NCBI GenBank assembly: GCA_017979445.1
Contig: CM030716.1
Coordinates: 14,210,443-14,274,442 of the forward strand
Direction: 5' to 3'
Length of the DNA stretch: 64,000 bases
From: Akebia trifoliata
Lineage: Eukaryota > Streptophyta > Magnoliopsida > Ranunculales > Lardizabalaceae
Shown here: positions 34,137-45,340 of the stretch, one piece after another
Position numbering within the stretch: the first letter of the stretch is position 1
How the letters are laid out: each line of letters starts with the position of its first letter
Made by a program: the position numbers and the translations under genes
Notes under the pieces: generated by a model
What the model was told of the DNA's origin: nothing
Databases searched by the model: none
The model's input: the letters and a program-made list of their open reading frames with translations, nothing else

Positions 34137-35496
34137 GAGCATAATTCCAAGAAAACCCTTGGTGGTATCTGAGCATAGTTCCGAGAAAATCCTCAGCGGT
34201 AACTGAGCATAATTTAAAGAAAATCCTTGGCGGCATCTGAGCATAATTCCAAGAAAACCCTTGGCGACATCTGAGCATAGTTCCAAGAAAACCATCGGTG
34301 GCATCTGAGCATAATTCCAAGAAAACCCTTGGCGGCATCTGAGCATAATTTCGAGAAAACCCTCGGCGGTAATTGAGCATAGTTCCGAGAAAACCCTCGG
34401 CGGCATCTGAGCATAATTCCAAGAAAACCCTTGGCGGCATCTGAGCATAGTTCCGAGAAAACCCTCGACGGCATCTGAGCATAATTCCGAGAAAACCCTT
34501 GGCGGTATCTGAGTATAGTTCAGAGAAAACCCTTGGCGGCATCTGAGTATAGTTCCGAGAAAACCCTCGGCGGCATTTGAGCATAATTCCAAGAAAACCC
34601 TTGGCGGCATCTGAGCATAATTCCGAGAAAACCCTCGGCGGTAACTGAGCATAGTTCCGAGAAAACCCTCGGCGGCATCTGAGCATAATTCCAAGAAAAC
34701 CCTTGACGGCATCTGAGCATAGTTTCGACAAAACCCTCGGTGGCATCTGAGCATAGTTCCGAGAAAACCCTCGACGACATCTGAGCATAATTCTGAGAAA
34801 CCCCTTGACGGCATCTGAGCATAATTCCAAGAAAACCCTTGACGGCATCTGAGCATAATTCCGAGAGAACCCTCGGCGGTAACTGAGCATAGTTTCGAGA
34901 AAACCCTCGGCGGCATCTGAGCATAATTCCAAGAAAACCCTTGGTGGCATTTGAGCATAGTTCCGAGAAAGCCCTCGGCGACATCTGAGCATAATTCCTA
35001 GAAAACCCTTGGCGACATCTGAGCATAATTCCAAGAAAACCCATGGCGGCATCTGAGCATAGTTCCTAGAAAACCCTCAGCGGCATCTGAGCATAATTCC
35101 AAGAAAACCTTTGGCGGCATCTGAGCATAGTTCCGAGAAAACCCTCGGGGGCATCTGAGCATAATTTCAAGAAAACCCTTGGCGGCATCTGAGCATAATT
35201 CCAAGAAAACCCTTGGCGGCATCTGAGCATAATTCCGAGAAAACCCTCGGCGGTAACTGAGTATAGTTCCGAGAAAACCCTCGGCGGCATCTGAGCATAA
35301 TTCCAAGAAAACCCTTGGCGGCATCTGAACATAGTTCCGAGAAAGCCCTCGGCGACATCTAAGCATAATTCCAAGAAAACCCTTGGCGGCATCTGAGCAT
35401 AGTTCCGAGAAAACCCTCGGCGGCATCTGAGCATAATTCTAAGAAAACCATTGGCGGCATCTGAGCATAATTTCGAGAAAGCCCTCGACGGCATCT
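34137..35496 (-). repeat. 34-bp tandem array, exactly 40 units, hairpin-forming
   Basis: Units begin every 34 bp from 34137 to 35463 with no indel (1360 bp). In plus-strand reading each is 'gagcata(a/g)tt', an arm CCAAG or CCGAG, a 6-nt spacer, an arm CTTGG or CTCGG, then 'cggcatct'. The two arm types change together in about 35 of 40 units. Subtypes recur in blocks of four (A, G, G, A), with the second carrying 'cggtaact' (for example 34579-34714, 34817-34952, 35191-35326), so there is a higher-order ~136-bp pattern. Because 34 is not a multiple of 3 and no stop falls in the unit, all three minus-strand frames are open for hundreds of codons; these are not genes. Confidence 0.95.
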
Positions 35497-36135
35497 GGCT
35501 GAGTAAAACTGAGAATGAAGGAATAAATATGGGAAAGAATGATTGAAAATGAAATCTGGAAAATAGAGGTTGAATCTAGGAATGAATAGATCTGGGACAG
35601 AATGAAATCCCTATCTCCTATGTGAGATCCAAAATGCATTTGTTTGAACATCAAGGTTTTATCCAAAAGTTTTATGAATTTAAAACCTGAGTTTGATCGT
35701 CACGAGTTTTCCGAAAAACTGTTATCAAGAGGGTAACCTTAAGTTTGGGTTCTCTTTTAGGATTAACATTGCTCAAACATGAAATGCCCCTGGTTTGATA
35801 ACAAATATGGCACTGGAGATAATTGAATACATCATGTAAAATAAAAAAAGCCCCTAGTATAAGGAAAAACTACATATTAGAGGAAAAAGAAAAATGCCCC
35901 TTGTATGAAGGTTTAAAATATTTGATTACCACAAGCGCAATAAAGATCTAACTTTTATTTTGATTAATTTTATTGAAGATTTTGAGTCAGGCTCAAGAGA
36001 ACAAAATATTTCCTTTTGAGACTCATCATAGAATTCACTCTTCTCTCCCTTGGTTCACTTGGGGAAGTAAGAATTTTCAAATCAATCATAGACAAGATAC
36101 TCTTGGCTTCCGAGTCTATGCTTGGTTTAAGCTAA
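35497..36135 (-). other. 3' UTR of element B, part between 34-bp array and nested solo LTR
   Basis: Matches the element A 3' UTR in reverse (for example 'gcctggtttaagctaagtatt' region of A near 14270-14300). No gene. It ends at the GTATT target duplication of the nested insertion. Confidence 0.75.
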
Positions 36136-36140
36136 GTATT

Positions 36141-39100
36141 TGTGGCACCCCGCCAAACACTAACACAAATCCCCATGTCAGATCTCGAGGTACTAGGTGG
36201 CACCTCGAAATTTCGGCATGGTCTCCTCTGTTTATGCTAGCATTCCAAGGCGTTCAACCTGCACCTGATAAATGACATACAATCCTGCATATATATACAT
36301 AATATAATAACTAGCGGAAGCCTATACGCATCTAATACTGTACGATAGATCAGAGTGCGGAAGAAGGAATTAATATACAAGATTATACAAAACTCCTCAC
36401 TCTAACAAAAGTCCTAACACTCAAGACAGAATCCATAAGGCTACCTGGGGGAACTGACACCACTAGGAGGTATAACCCTAGTACTTACCAGGTGACGAAC
36501 TCTGGTTGTCTATCTGACCAACCAGATGATCTTCATTCGTGCTCTATACTTGCTTTGCCAAGCTCTGAATCTGAAACTAAAAAAATAGAGAAGGAAAGGG
36601 TGAGTAACAATGGTTACCCAGTAAGGAAACAAACAATTTCTGCCAATAACCCCTCCTAATATGAACGAATAAGCATACTGAATTATTTTAAAATAATCAA
36701 AGTTTTACAGAAGAAACTACGATTAACTGGTACATATAGCCAGGGATGAACAACTAAACATTTTAAAACTCACATTACATCGATCAGCAGTACTCACTAT
36801 AACATTATCTTTTTATACAAATTTAATTGATCAAATGGAAATAATAAACATGGATTTCATTTTATATATCAAAATAAACAATAGATACATAATACACAAT
36901 GGTGGAGTATTGGAATTAGAGAGTTGGGATTCACGACTGGATCGCTCCTAGTCGGGACATGATGTTACAATTCTTCTCTGGCTTTTAGTTCCTGATTTTG
37001 TGGCTGGTCGCTGTTTACCACGCTTGGTTGACCATTTATCCGGCTCAGGCTGGCCGTTTGACGTGACCGTAAGCAATGGGTCTCTTTTCGATGTGTCAGA
37101 ACGTTCGACTACTATAGATTGTTAGTGATCACTGACTAATCATCTTCGTCTATGCCTATCAGGCGTGCATGTGATTCCCAAATATACAAACCATTCGTAT
37201 ACGACCACCTTTACATTACAAGTTCACTAGTAAAGATAGAGAGGAATAAACCCGGATTCCAGTTGTGACTCCACTCTCATACGCGTCCCATACCACGTAT
37301 GAGCTTGGTGGTCCCTACCGTACATCCCAGGATAGTACACCACTCCGGATGGTATGACGCACTATCCCTTCAGGCATTCACAGACTCTTTAACAGCTCAC
37401 AAAATAGTTACATATATAGATTATTTTCATTTGAAAATAAAAGAGAAATTAACAATACAAGGTTGAGAATAGATATCCAGTTTCCTACCATGCAAGTGTG
37501 GCAACCTGGCCTAAAATAAATAATATAACAGAAACGTAAACAGCGCCTCGCGCTAACAGAAATTTAAATAAACATGCAACCAACAATATTATCCCTGGAT
37601 ATCTATTCACCAACCTACACACAACATAACAACGAAAAATGTAGACATCACCCCTCGGGTGTGACTCTGACATTTTACCGTTTCATACCCTTTTTCCCTT
37701 TTTCCAATTTTTACAGTTTTCAATCTCTTCAATAAAATATCCATTTTCTGATATTCATCAACTCAATATGAGTTCATTGAATATTAAATCACATTTTCCA
37801 ATTATAAAATTTATTTCTATCAATAATATTAAAAAAAATACAAATTTCATATCAAAACGGGGTCCGAGCAGTGCACAAGACCCAATTTATGGAAATAACC
37901 CGTTAAAATACTCTACCCACGTATAATTTGTTAAAAATACAATTAAACATATCAAACATGCAATTTCTGGCGTGAATTTTTAAATAACAAAAGAATTCTA
38001 TATTTTGAAAATATATACAAAACTTTTCCGATGAAATCCTAAATGCAATTTTCACAATCTACGATTACTAATAGAAATTGAGAGTTCCTTACAATTTCTA
38101 GGCAAAATGATCGAAGCATGTGCACAAAAATCGAGGCGATCGGCACGGAAATCGAGACGGATCAAACTTTGAAGCGGCTGATTTTCGAAATCAGCCAGGT
38201 GGTTTCGAAGATTTCGATGTGCTCGTCTCTTCTCCCTTCTACGACGGAAGACGGTTTGACCTAGAAACGGATGAAAACCGAGGTCGAAGTTACGAAATCT
38301 CCGTATAAAAATACGGCTGATTTTTAACTATACGGGGTGAAAAAGACGAGAAAACGAAAGGAATTTGGATGGGTTATGTAAGGAATGAGTCTGCGGACAT
38401 TTTTCCCTTCTACGTCGGAAGACGATTTGACCCCGAAACGGACGAAATCCGAGGTCAAAGTTTCAAAATTTTCGTATCCAAATACGGCTGATTTTTGAAG
38501 ATATTAGATGAAAAAGAAAGTGAAATGGAAAGAGGTTGGGTAGGTTTTGTAAAGAACGCAGTTGCTAATCTTTTTCTCTTCTGCGGCGATCGTCGAAAGT
38601 GGACCGTTTGCGAGGGATCTGAGGTGGAAGATCGGAAGAAAAAACGAATGTTTTTCGTTTATTATGTCGCAGCTGTTTGGCCGAGTTGGGGAAGATGAGA
38701 GAAAAAAAAATTTAAAAATATTATTTATATAAAATGTGGGACGAATTCGGTATTTTGTCAATTGTTTTGATCGACTATAACTTGACCGTCCAGACTCCAA
38801 AACTTACAAATGAATACTCTATTTCGCCTAATTTTTCGTTCCGGATCTAATGGTATGGTCAATTTCTACAAATTATGTCTCTATCAAAAGTTTACATTTT
38901 TGACCTGAGGTGACCCCTAAACTTGATATCGTTTTCGTTTTTGACGATAATTTGACTTCCTGATCTCCAAAAATGACAAATAAATAGTCCATGTTGAATA
39001 ATTTTTCATTATGAACCCAATGGTATGATCGAATTTTAAAAATTATTGCTCTAACAAAAAGTCACTGTTTTAGCCTGGTCCGACCAAGTAATCGAGGATT

Positions 39101-39313
39101 TTACAATTTTTATATTTGAACTCGCATTTGAGCGTGCTTACAGGCTAAAATATGTTTTTCAATCATTTTGAATCTAATGGTGAGGTCAGATTCCATTAAA
39201 AATGATCAGAAACATCATTAAATTTTATCCCTAAGTCCCACTTTCAAGATTTTCTTAAAATTCTACTATTTATTTTTTTCCTCGAGATACGAATTAAAAT
39301 TTTGGGTTTTACA
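36141..39313 (-). mobile_element. Solo LTR of a second family, nested in element B
   Basis: 3173 bp flanked by a perfect 5-bp target duplication GTATT (36136-36140 and 39314-39318). Read on the minus strand it begins TGTAAAACCCAAAATTTT and ends GGGGTGCCACA, so it has TG...CA ends. It has no coding domain, primer site or internal direct repeat, which fits a very long solo LTR, probably of a Ty3/gypsy element of the long-LTR (Del/Tekay-like) kind; that lineage call is a guess. A second copy lies at 47222-50082 in the other orientation. Removing it rejoins the element B 3' UTR in a way that matches element A. Confidence 0.9.
37485..37673 (-). other. Small conserved open frame in the second LTR family
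   Basis: 62 codons starting 'MSESHPRGDV' and with a hydrophobic 'LLVACLFKFLLARGAVYV' stretch. The copy at 48599-48844 starts at the same ATG and shares the first ~55 residues with few changes. It has no recognised domain and may simply follow from overall similarity of the two copies. Confidence 0.25.
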
Positions 39314-39318
39314 GTATT

Positions 39319-40148
39319 GACCTTGATTATTTGGACTTCTGATGTTTCAGCTCGGACCACTCCCAGTTAAGGATTTTATTCTGTTTTTCTTTGTTGCTCT
39401 AACTTTTGCCTAGATCGTCTTTTCAGGTTTTCAATCTATCGAGCTTGCTCTAGCTTTTGCCTAGATCGCCTTTTCAGGTTTTCGATCTAACGAGCTTCTT
39501 CTTCTTTTTTCTCAGCTCTGATTGTTGTCAAAGTTGTCCTTTCAGATTTTCAATCTTGCGATCTTGCCTTAATTTTTGTCTAAGTCGCCCTTTTCGGGTT
39601 TTCAACTTAGCAGGCTTCATCATTTTTTATCTTTTTCTTCTCCTCTGAACTTCTAGAGTTACTGTCTGATCATACTTTGCTATCTTCCTTGACTTTTCGT
39701 ACGGTACTTAGGAGGACTTTTATAGGTGGGCTTAGGACTGGGTATAAAAAGAAAGGAATTTTAAGGCTCAAAAACCCAAATGCCCTTTGTGTGGCATTTC
39801 ATTTAAAATTTTTTCTTGAATTTTCTTCCCCATTTTGGATGATATTTCTTTTTCTTTTGAATTTTTTCTTTTTTAGATTTTTTTCTTTGTTGGGGAATCT
39901 ATTCTTTTATTTTGATGTGGTCAGGCCTGAAGTAACTTCTCAGGTTCCTATGTACCCCAGAACTTTGGGATCAGACGAAAACGTAGTTCAAATTTTTCCC
40001 ACCCCTGGGTTAGGTGATCGGGCTGAGGAATAAAAAAGTTTTGTTTTTTTTTTTTTACTTTATTTTTTTGAAAAAAGGCTGCAAAGGGTTGAGAAAGGAG
40101 ATATTGAACTGGGTAATAAAAGAATTGATTCGGCCAAAGATGACCTCC
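39319..40148 (-). repeat. 3' UTR of element B with the 51-65 bp hairpin units
   Basis: Continuation of the 3' UTR after the nested insertion. Four units homologous to 13999-14212 lie at about 39400-39625. Arms in plus-strand reading include TAGATCG/CGATCTA in the second unit, TAGAT/ATCTA in the first and CTAAGTCG/CAACTTAG in the fourth (U-G pair on the RNA strand). The rest up to the integrase stop is poly-T rich and matches A 13483-13870. Confidence 0.75.
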
Positions 40149-40469
40149 TTAAATGTAGTACCGTTTGATTTGGTCAAGGTTGGTTGGTTCTGGTAAATCG
40201 ATTCCATCATGATCTTGAAGCCTGACAGCTTTTCCTAGTAATATTTCCTTGATGATGAACGGACCTCTCCAACTCGGTTTGAACTTCCCTCTAGGGTCAA
40301 AGATAGGTACTAAATCTCTGACTTGTAAGTGGCGGGCCTTAATCTTTTTGTCAAACACACGGGCGATTCTTCTTTGATAAGCTTGCAAATGGTACAAAGC
40401 TCTTAGTCGTTTTTCTCCGATCAAGTTTGATTCTTTATACCACTGACTAATCCAATCTGTTTCTAACAA
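40149..40469 (-). pseudogene. Integrase C-terminus of element B
   Basis: About 106 codons matching the integrase end of element A (ending 'NLDQIKRYYI'). It lacks six residues present in A between 'DLV' and 'PIFDPRGKFKP', an 18-bp deletion. At the place where A has a TGA (13204) it has CGA. Frames upstream are shifted. Confidence 0.85.
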
Positions 40470-40870
40470 TTGACTTCCTTGAAGGCCTTGAGATACGGGA
40501 TTTCCATTTCTATTGGTAAGATTGCTTCCATATCATATACTAGAAAGTAGGGACTAGCTCCAGTGGAAGATTGCATTGAAGTATGATGTGCTCCTAGTGT
40601 GAATGGTAACTTCTCTAACTAATCCTGGTGTGATTGATACATTTCCTTGATGATTGTTTTGAGATATTTTATTGGCTGCTTCAACCTTTCCATTAATCTG
40701 AGGACGGTAGAGAGATAATGTGATGTCGAATTTCAAGCTTTGAACACAGAGTGATAACTTAAGCTTTGATGTATGACCCATTATCAGAGATCAATACTGC
40801 TTCAACTGCTTCATTAGTCTGAGAATGGTAATCTATTTTGGGAGCTTTACCATTTTGAAAAAGGTAGCAC
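40470..40870 (-). pseudogene. Scrambled integrase-core remnant of element B
   Basis: Contains 'SLYRPQINGKVEAANK' with the catalytic Glu region (about 40670-40700) and, at 40775-40793, the sequence for the 'SDNG' Asp motif. Before that motif in element sense (40798-40832) lies a second copy of the 'TNEAVE' region, which should come after it. The block therefore has order Glu region, Asp motif, Glu region, then RT N-terminal remnant. This suggests a template-switch rearrangement. Confidence 0.7.
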
Positions 40871-41520
40871 TAATACATTTTGTAACATCTTCCTTGATTT
40901 CATTTCTCAAGCCAGTATCTATCTTGTGTCAGACAACACCCAAGCTTGCACTTAACATATCCCCATAGGCCCACACGAGCAAGTCTTTTGAAATTTCTGA
41001 GAAAATTCATTATCCCTTGTATTCCTCTAGAGATAGGATCGTTTCTATTTGAATCTCTTTATGAATTTATTTCTGTTCCGAAGTCAATGACCTTTGCTTT
41101 CTTGAGCCCGACTCTTATCTTCTTGTTCAGGAGAAAAATATATCCTTGAAGCTAGATTATTAGTTAATTCGTTAATGCGCTCGAGGTATTCAAAAATTTT
41201 CTTTATCCAATCAAATTCAGAAGGGACGACAAACACCTCTATAGACTTGACAAATTAACTTAACTCAGTAGAAAAAGAGTAGACTCGATCTAAAGAGAAT
41301 ATGACATTGAAAAATTGGACTCGAGCTAACTCAAATAACTAATGAAAACTCAATACAACTACTCACAATGGACTTGATTAGGACTGAGGACTGAGACATT
41401 GTTTATAACCAACAGGATTGAGACACGATGTTCGTCAGGGAACAACTGTGCGATATTGAGAAATTCTGAGGTTATTTCTAACTGTTGACTTGGTACTGAC
41501 GTTTGTTCTAACTGATCGGA
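40871..41520 (-). pseudogene. Protease-RT linker and RT N-terminal remnant of element B
   Basis: Heavily diverged counterpart of A about 9190-9770. In element sense it has the 'gttgagtc' runs and the near-identical 'ttaactaataatctagctt' string of A 9363-9383, then the start of RT. Many indels; no usable frame. Confidence 0.65.
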
Positions 41521-44500
41521 CTTACAACCCTAGTTAGACGATGAACGATTGAGCTTAAGTATAGTGATAACCCTTAAACCTCTTTGAAGGTGAATTTAAC
41601 CAATTTCAGTGTCACCCCCTTGATAACATTTTAAATGAACCCTGAGATTTTATTGAATTTTGTGCATCAATCCATTAAACAATTCATCTATTCAATGATT
41701 ATTTAGAAGAAAAACAATTTTATTGCACTCTTGAAAATAATGTTTTTATTGAATAACGATTTTCACAATTCTGATTATTTTTTGCAATCATTTTCTTTTT
41801 TTAAAAAACATATTTTGATAATTTTACAATATCCATGCAAAAAATAGATTTTTGGTAAAAAACATATTTAAAAAATTTTCCATGCAAAAATAGATCTTTT
41901 GTAAATCATTTTTCCTTCATTTTCTTTTCTTTTGGAAAACATTTCTTCTGGAAAACATTTTTTCTCTGGAAAACATTTTTTCTTTGAAAAATAGTTTTTT
42001 ATTTGGAAAGCATTTTCTCTTGGAAAATCTTGTTCTTATGGAAAACATTTTCTGAAAAACACTTTTTCTTATAAAATATTTTTTCTAGAGAACAATACCT
42101 TTTTTGGAAAACATTTTTTTTAAAGAACACTTCTTTTAGAAAACACTTTTTCTGAAAAATACTTTCCCTTTATAAACCATTTTTCCTTTTTGAAAATTTG
42201 ACTTCTATTTCAATTTGAATGGCCCGGCCCACCATGATTGATAGATCGGGATGGATTGGGTCATTATTGTAAAAGAATGGATTTTTTATTGGGTTGGTGC
42301 ACCCATTTTAATTTTCAAAAATAAAATTTCTGATTCTTGAGGACAATCATACACTCTGATCTCATCATCCACATCATTCACATCAATCAAAAGTTTCATA
42401 AGATTCCATTCAATGAACAACCCGGGAACACCCATGATAAGTTCGAGTCGTTGCCTATAGGGAAGGTTTCTAGACTCTAAGCTTACTACGTGCAATGCAT
42501 TTTTATCTGGCCACCCTTGCTCAAGCACACCTATATACCTCTCGATACGTGGTGACTTGGTTTGATATACCGTATAGGTGATAATCTAAAACCTCAACTC
42601 ACTTCTCTGAAGTCAAAAATAGCCAGTTTGATCTCCAGTTGAGAGGTGGCGCACAATGCTGAGCAAGGGCCCACTTAAATACCTCTCGTCTAGAATAGAC
42701 GTAGTCTATCCCCCTCATACAGTAGGGTACAGCGGGGCAAGATCTTGCTTAGGCACTGGTTTTGACCAAGAAATGCAATTGATATACTTAGATTATCTTT
42801 TATACATACGGGTACGAGTCAAGAGTTGTAGCTTTCATAAACGGTTTGGCATCCCACGAGGGGACCGACCACGTACTAGTACTACGTTGGCAATTGGGAC
42901 ATGTGACTGTGTGGCTCACAATAGGTCAAAGGCTCAGGTCGTTCCAGCCTAGGTGCATCAATATACCTCTCAGAATCACCTGATCAGACGGTATTGATGC
43001 CCCAGTTTGATATACCCTAAATTACGTGACTGGAGTTGTGGTTTTCATGAATGACGTCGCATCTCCGAAGAGACCGGGCCACGCACTAGTGCCACGTTGG
43101 CTATATAGGACGTGTAAGTGTGCAAAACAATAAACGTGCATGTGGTGTGTGCAAAACAGGGTGGGGTGTGCCCGGGGCCTTTTTCAAACAAATGGGCCCA
43201 TGGGCCAGATCATATCACTACAACATTGATATCACATGAATATTAAATACCAATCCGATCATATTCCATCACATCAACATTATGATCAATATCAACATGT
43301 ATTTCAAACAAGATTATGGCATGTTAGAAGGGCAATTAACACAAAAATTAATAATTGGATCAAATCATTGAAATAAACCCCTAGTTCCAAGTCTCAAGAA
43401 AATTATATGGTCCAATCAAGGTTATTTTGGGGTGACCCAAAATAATCTGAAACTTCAAGGAATATTGAATTAAAAATAGAACGGTGATTGATGAGATCAA
43501 GAGCGATGTTTTGTTTTTTTTTTTTTTTTAGAAAACAAATTGATTTTAAAATCAAAAGAGTTTTATGAAAGAAAATATATGTTGTTGTTGGCAACACATA
43601 AATCTGGATTTATTATTATTATTATTTATTTTTTTAAAACAAAAAAAAAAAAAACAAATTCCTTTATCAGTTCAAAGGTTTGATGGAAGTGTAATTCGAT
43701 GTAAATTAATCCCTTTTAATTATCGAAAAATTGTCTGAAAATTGTAGAACACTTGCGAAATCCGATTTTTAATTCGAAACTGTTGATCAATGCTTTCCAA
43801 CCAATATAAATTTGCACTATAAGGTTGGGACGACATATTGAAACCACATTGAGTAATTGGTCCTTAGAACCAGTGATGATCCGCAGCCGATCCAATTGAC
43901 ATGGGTTATGACGAAAAACCCCACTTCGTGCTCCCTAGGATCATCTATTCCGTTCTGTCATCTCAATCCAATTTGTTTTTGACTTTTAACATTCTTAACT
44001 ATCCAAAACCAAGAGTAGCAAAGAAAACTAGAACCAATAATGTCAACAAAATTAATCAAGAGAAGAGCCAAGAGAAAAAATCTATGAACTCCAAAATTAT
44101 GATTCTGGTTAAATTGATGGACTAAGATCCTGGTTTCTACCCATTTCCAAATCGAAAGAAAAGATCGAGATTCTCACGAAGAAAAAAAAAACATCGAAAA
44201 TTTTTAAAGATGATGTAACCAAAAGTGATCGGGATTCTCATGAACAAACTCTAATGACTTGATCGAAGAAGAGAAGAAAAAAAAACTAAAAAAAATCTGT
44301 CAAGAAACCCCTTTTAAAGAGAAAACCGAGCCATATTGGATTTGATTCGATAAGAACGGAATGATTTATGTCTTGATCTTGCAAGATCCGTTCAAGCCCT
44401 TGATATTTCATGCCAATCCGAATTAGAACAGACTCTACACGCTTCAGCCGAGAACAACGTCAATTTTCATGGGAAATCCTTCAAAACCGATTGGGTTTCG

Positions 44501-45320
44501 AGATGGGTGATGATTTGCAGCTCCATGCCTCTCCGTTGGAGGAAAATGATCGTTTTCATAGATCGTGAACCAATCGAATTGGTCAATATCGACAGGACTA
44601 AGAGACCAAAGTCGATCGGTCTCTGATCTGGTTTGGTTGAAGACGATGACATTAACAGAAGAGAAAGAAAAGAAGAAAAAAGTTATTTAAAACAATGGGG
44701 TTTAGAATAAAAGAAATTTTTTTTTACTCAATGCACCCCACCCTATCGCTTTACCCATCGTTGTTACACACAGGACATCGACTTTTTTATTCATTTTTTC
44801 ACTTCTCTTGCTTGCTACCAATTGATAGCACAATCACATATTAAAAAAAACATTGTTAAATAATCGATTGAACAAAGATCCACAGCACATCGACTTTTTT
44901 ACTCATTTTTTTTACTTCTTTTGCTTGCTGCCAATGGACAACACAATCACATATTAAAAAAAACATTGTTAAATAATCGATTGAACAAAGATCCGAGACC
45001 ATATAAATATATTTTTTTTTAAATCTAAAAAAAAAAACATGATCCACAATCATCGTACCATCGCTAATAAAATCATTCCTTCGAATTCTCGCATTATTTG
45101 GGGCCATTCCGAATGATCCCCGATTGAACCATACAGATGATATACTGGATTAGGATATTCAAGATTGAATCACATAATCTATGATTAAGTCAAAAGAATA
45201 AAAAAAAACATAAATAAATAAAATACAATAAACAAATAATCAACTAACTAAAAATCAAATAAAAAGGTCCTATTAGCGACGTATCCCATACTTGGGGCTT
45301 TTCAAGCTTGATCCTCGAAG
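41521..45320 (-). other. Leader and ORF1-gag spacer remnant of element B
   Basis: The part near 41600-41700 matches A 5870-5990 (the spacer just before gag), so the sequence jumps from leader to spacer and ORF1 is deleted. 41700-42200 is a long low-complexity block of 'ggaaaacatttt' variants, an expanded form of A 4380-4560. 42220-43200 matches A 3400-4370, including the palindrome pair at 42873-42882 and 43083-43092. 43500-45320 is AT-rich leader without a gene, with a direct repeat of about 80 bp at 44785-44880 and 44890-45000 ('acatcgactttttt...caaagatcc'). Confidence 0.7.
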
Positions 45321-45339
45321 GTCCCCAGTGGAGTCGCCA
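45321..45339 (-). other. Primer-binding site of element B
   Basis: On the minus strand TGGCGACTCCACTGGGGAC, identical to the site in element A, one base from the LTR end. Confidence 0.85.
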
Positions 45340-45340
45340 C

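Noticed and set aside
34137..35496. Regular short repeats that could suggest a CRISPR array
   Set aside because: Units are contiguous with no unique spacers, lie in the 3' UTR of a plant retrotransposon and share sequence with element A.
38120..38308. 62-codon plus-strand frame in the nested solo LTR
   Set aside because: Antisense to the LTR, not kept in the second copy and low complexity.
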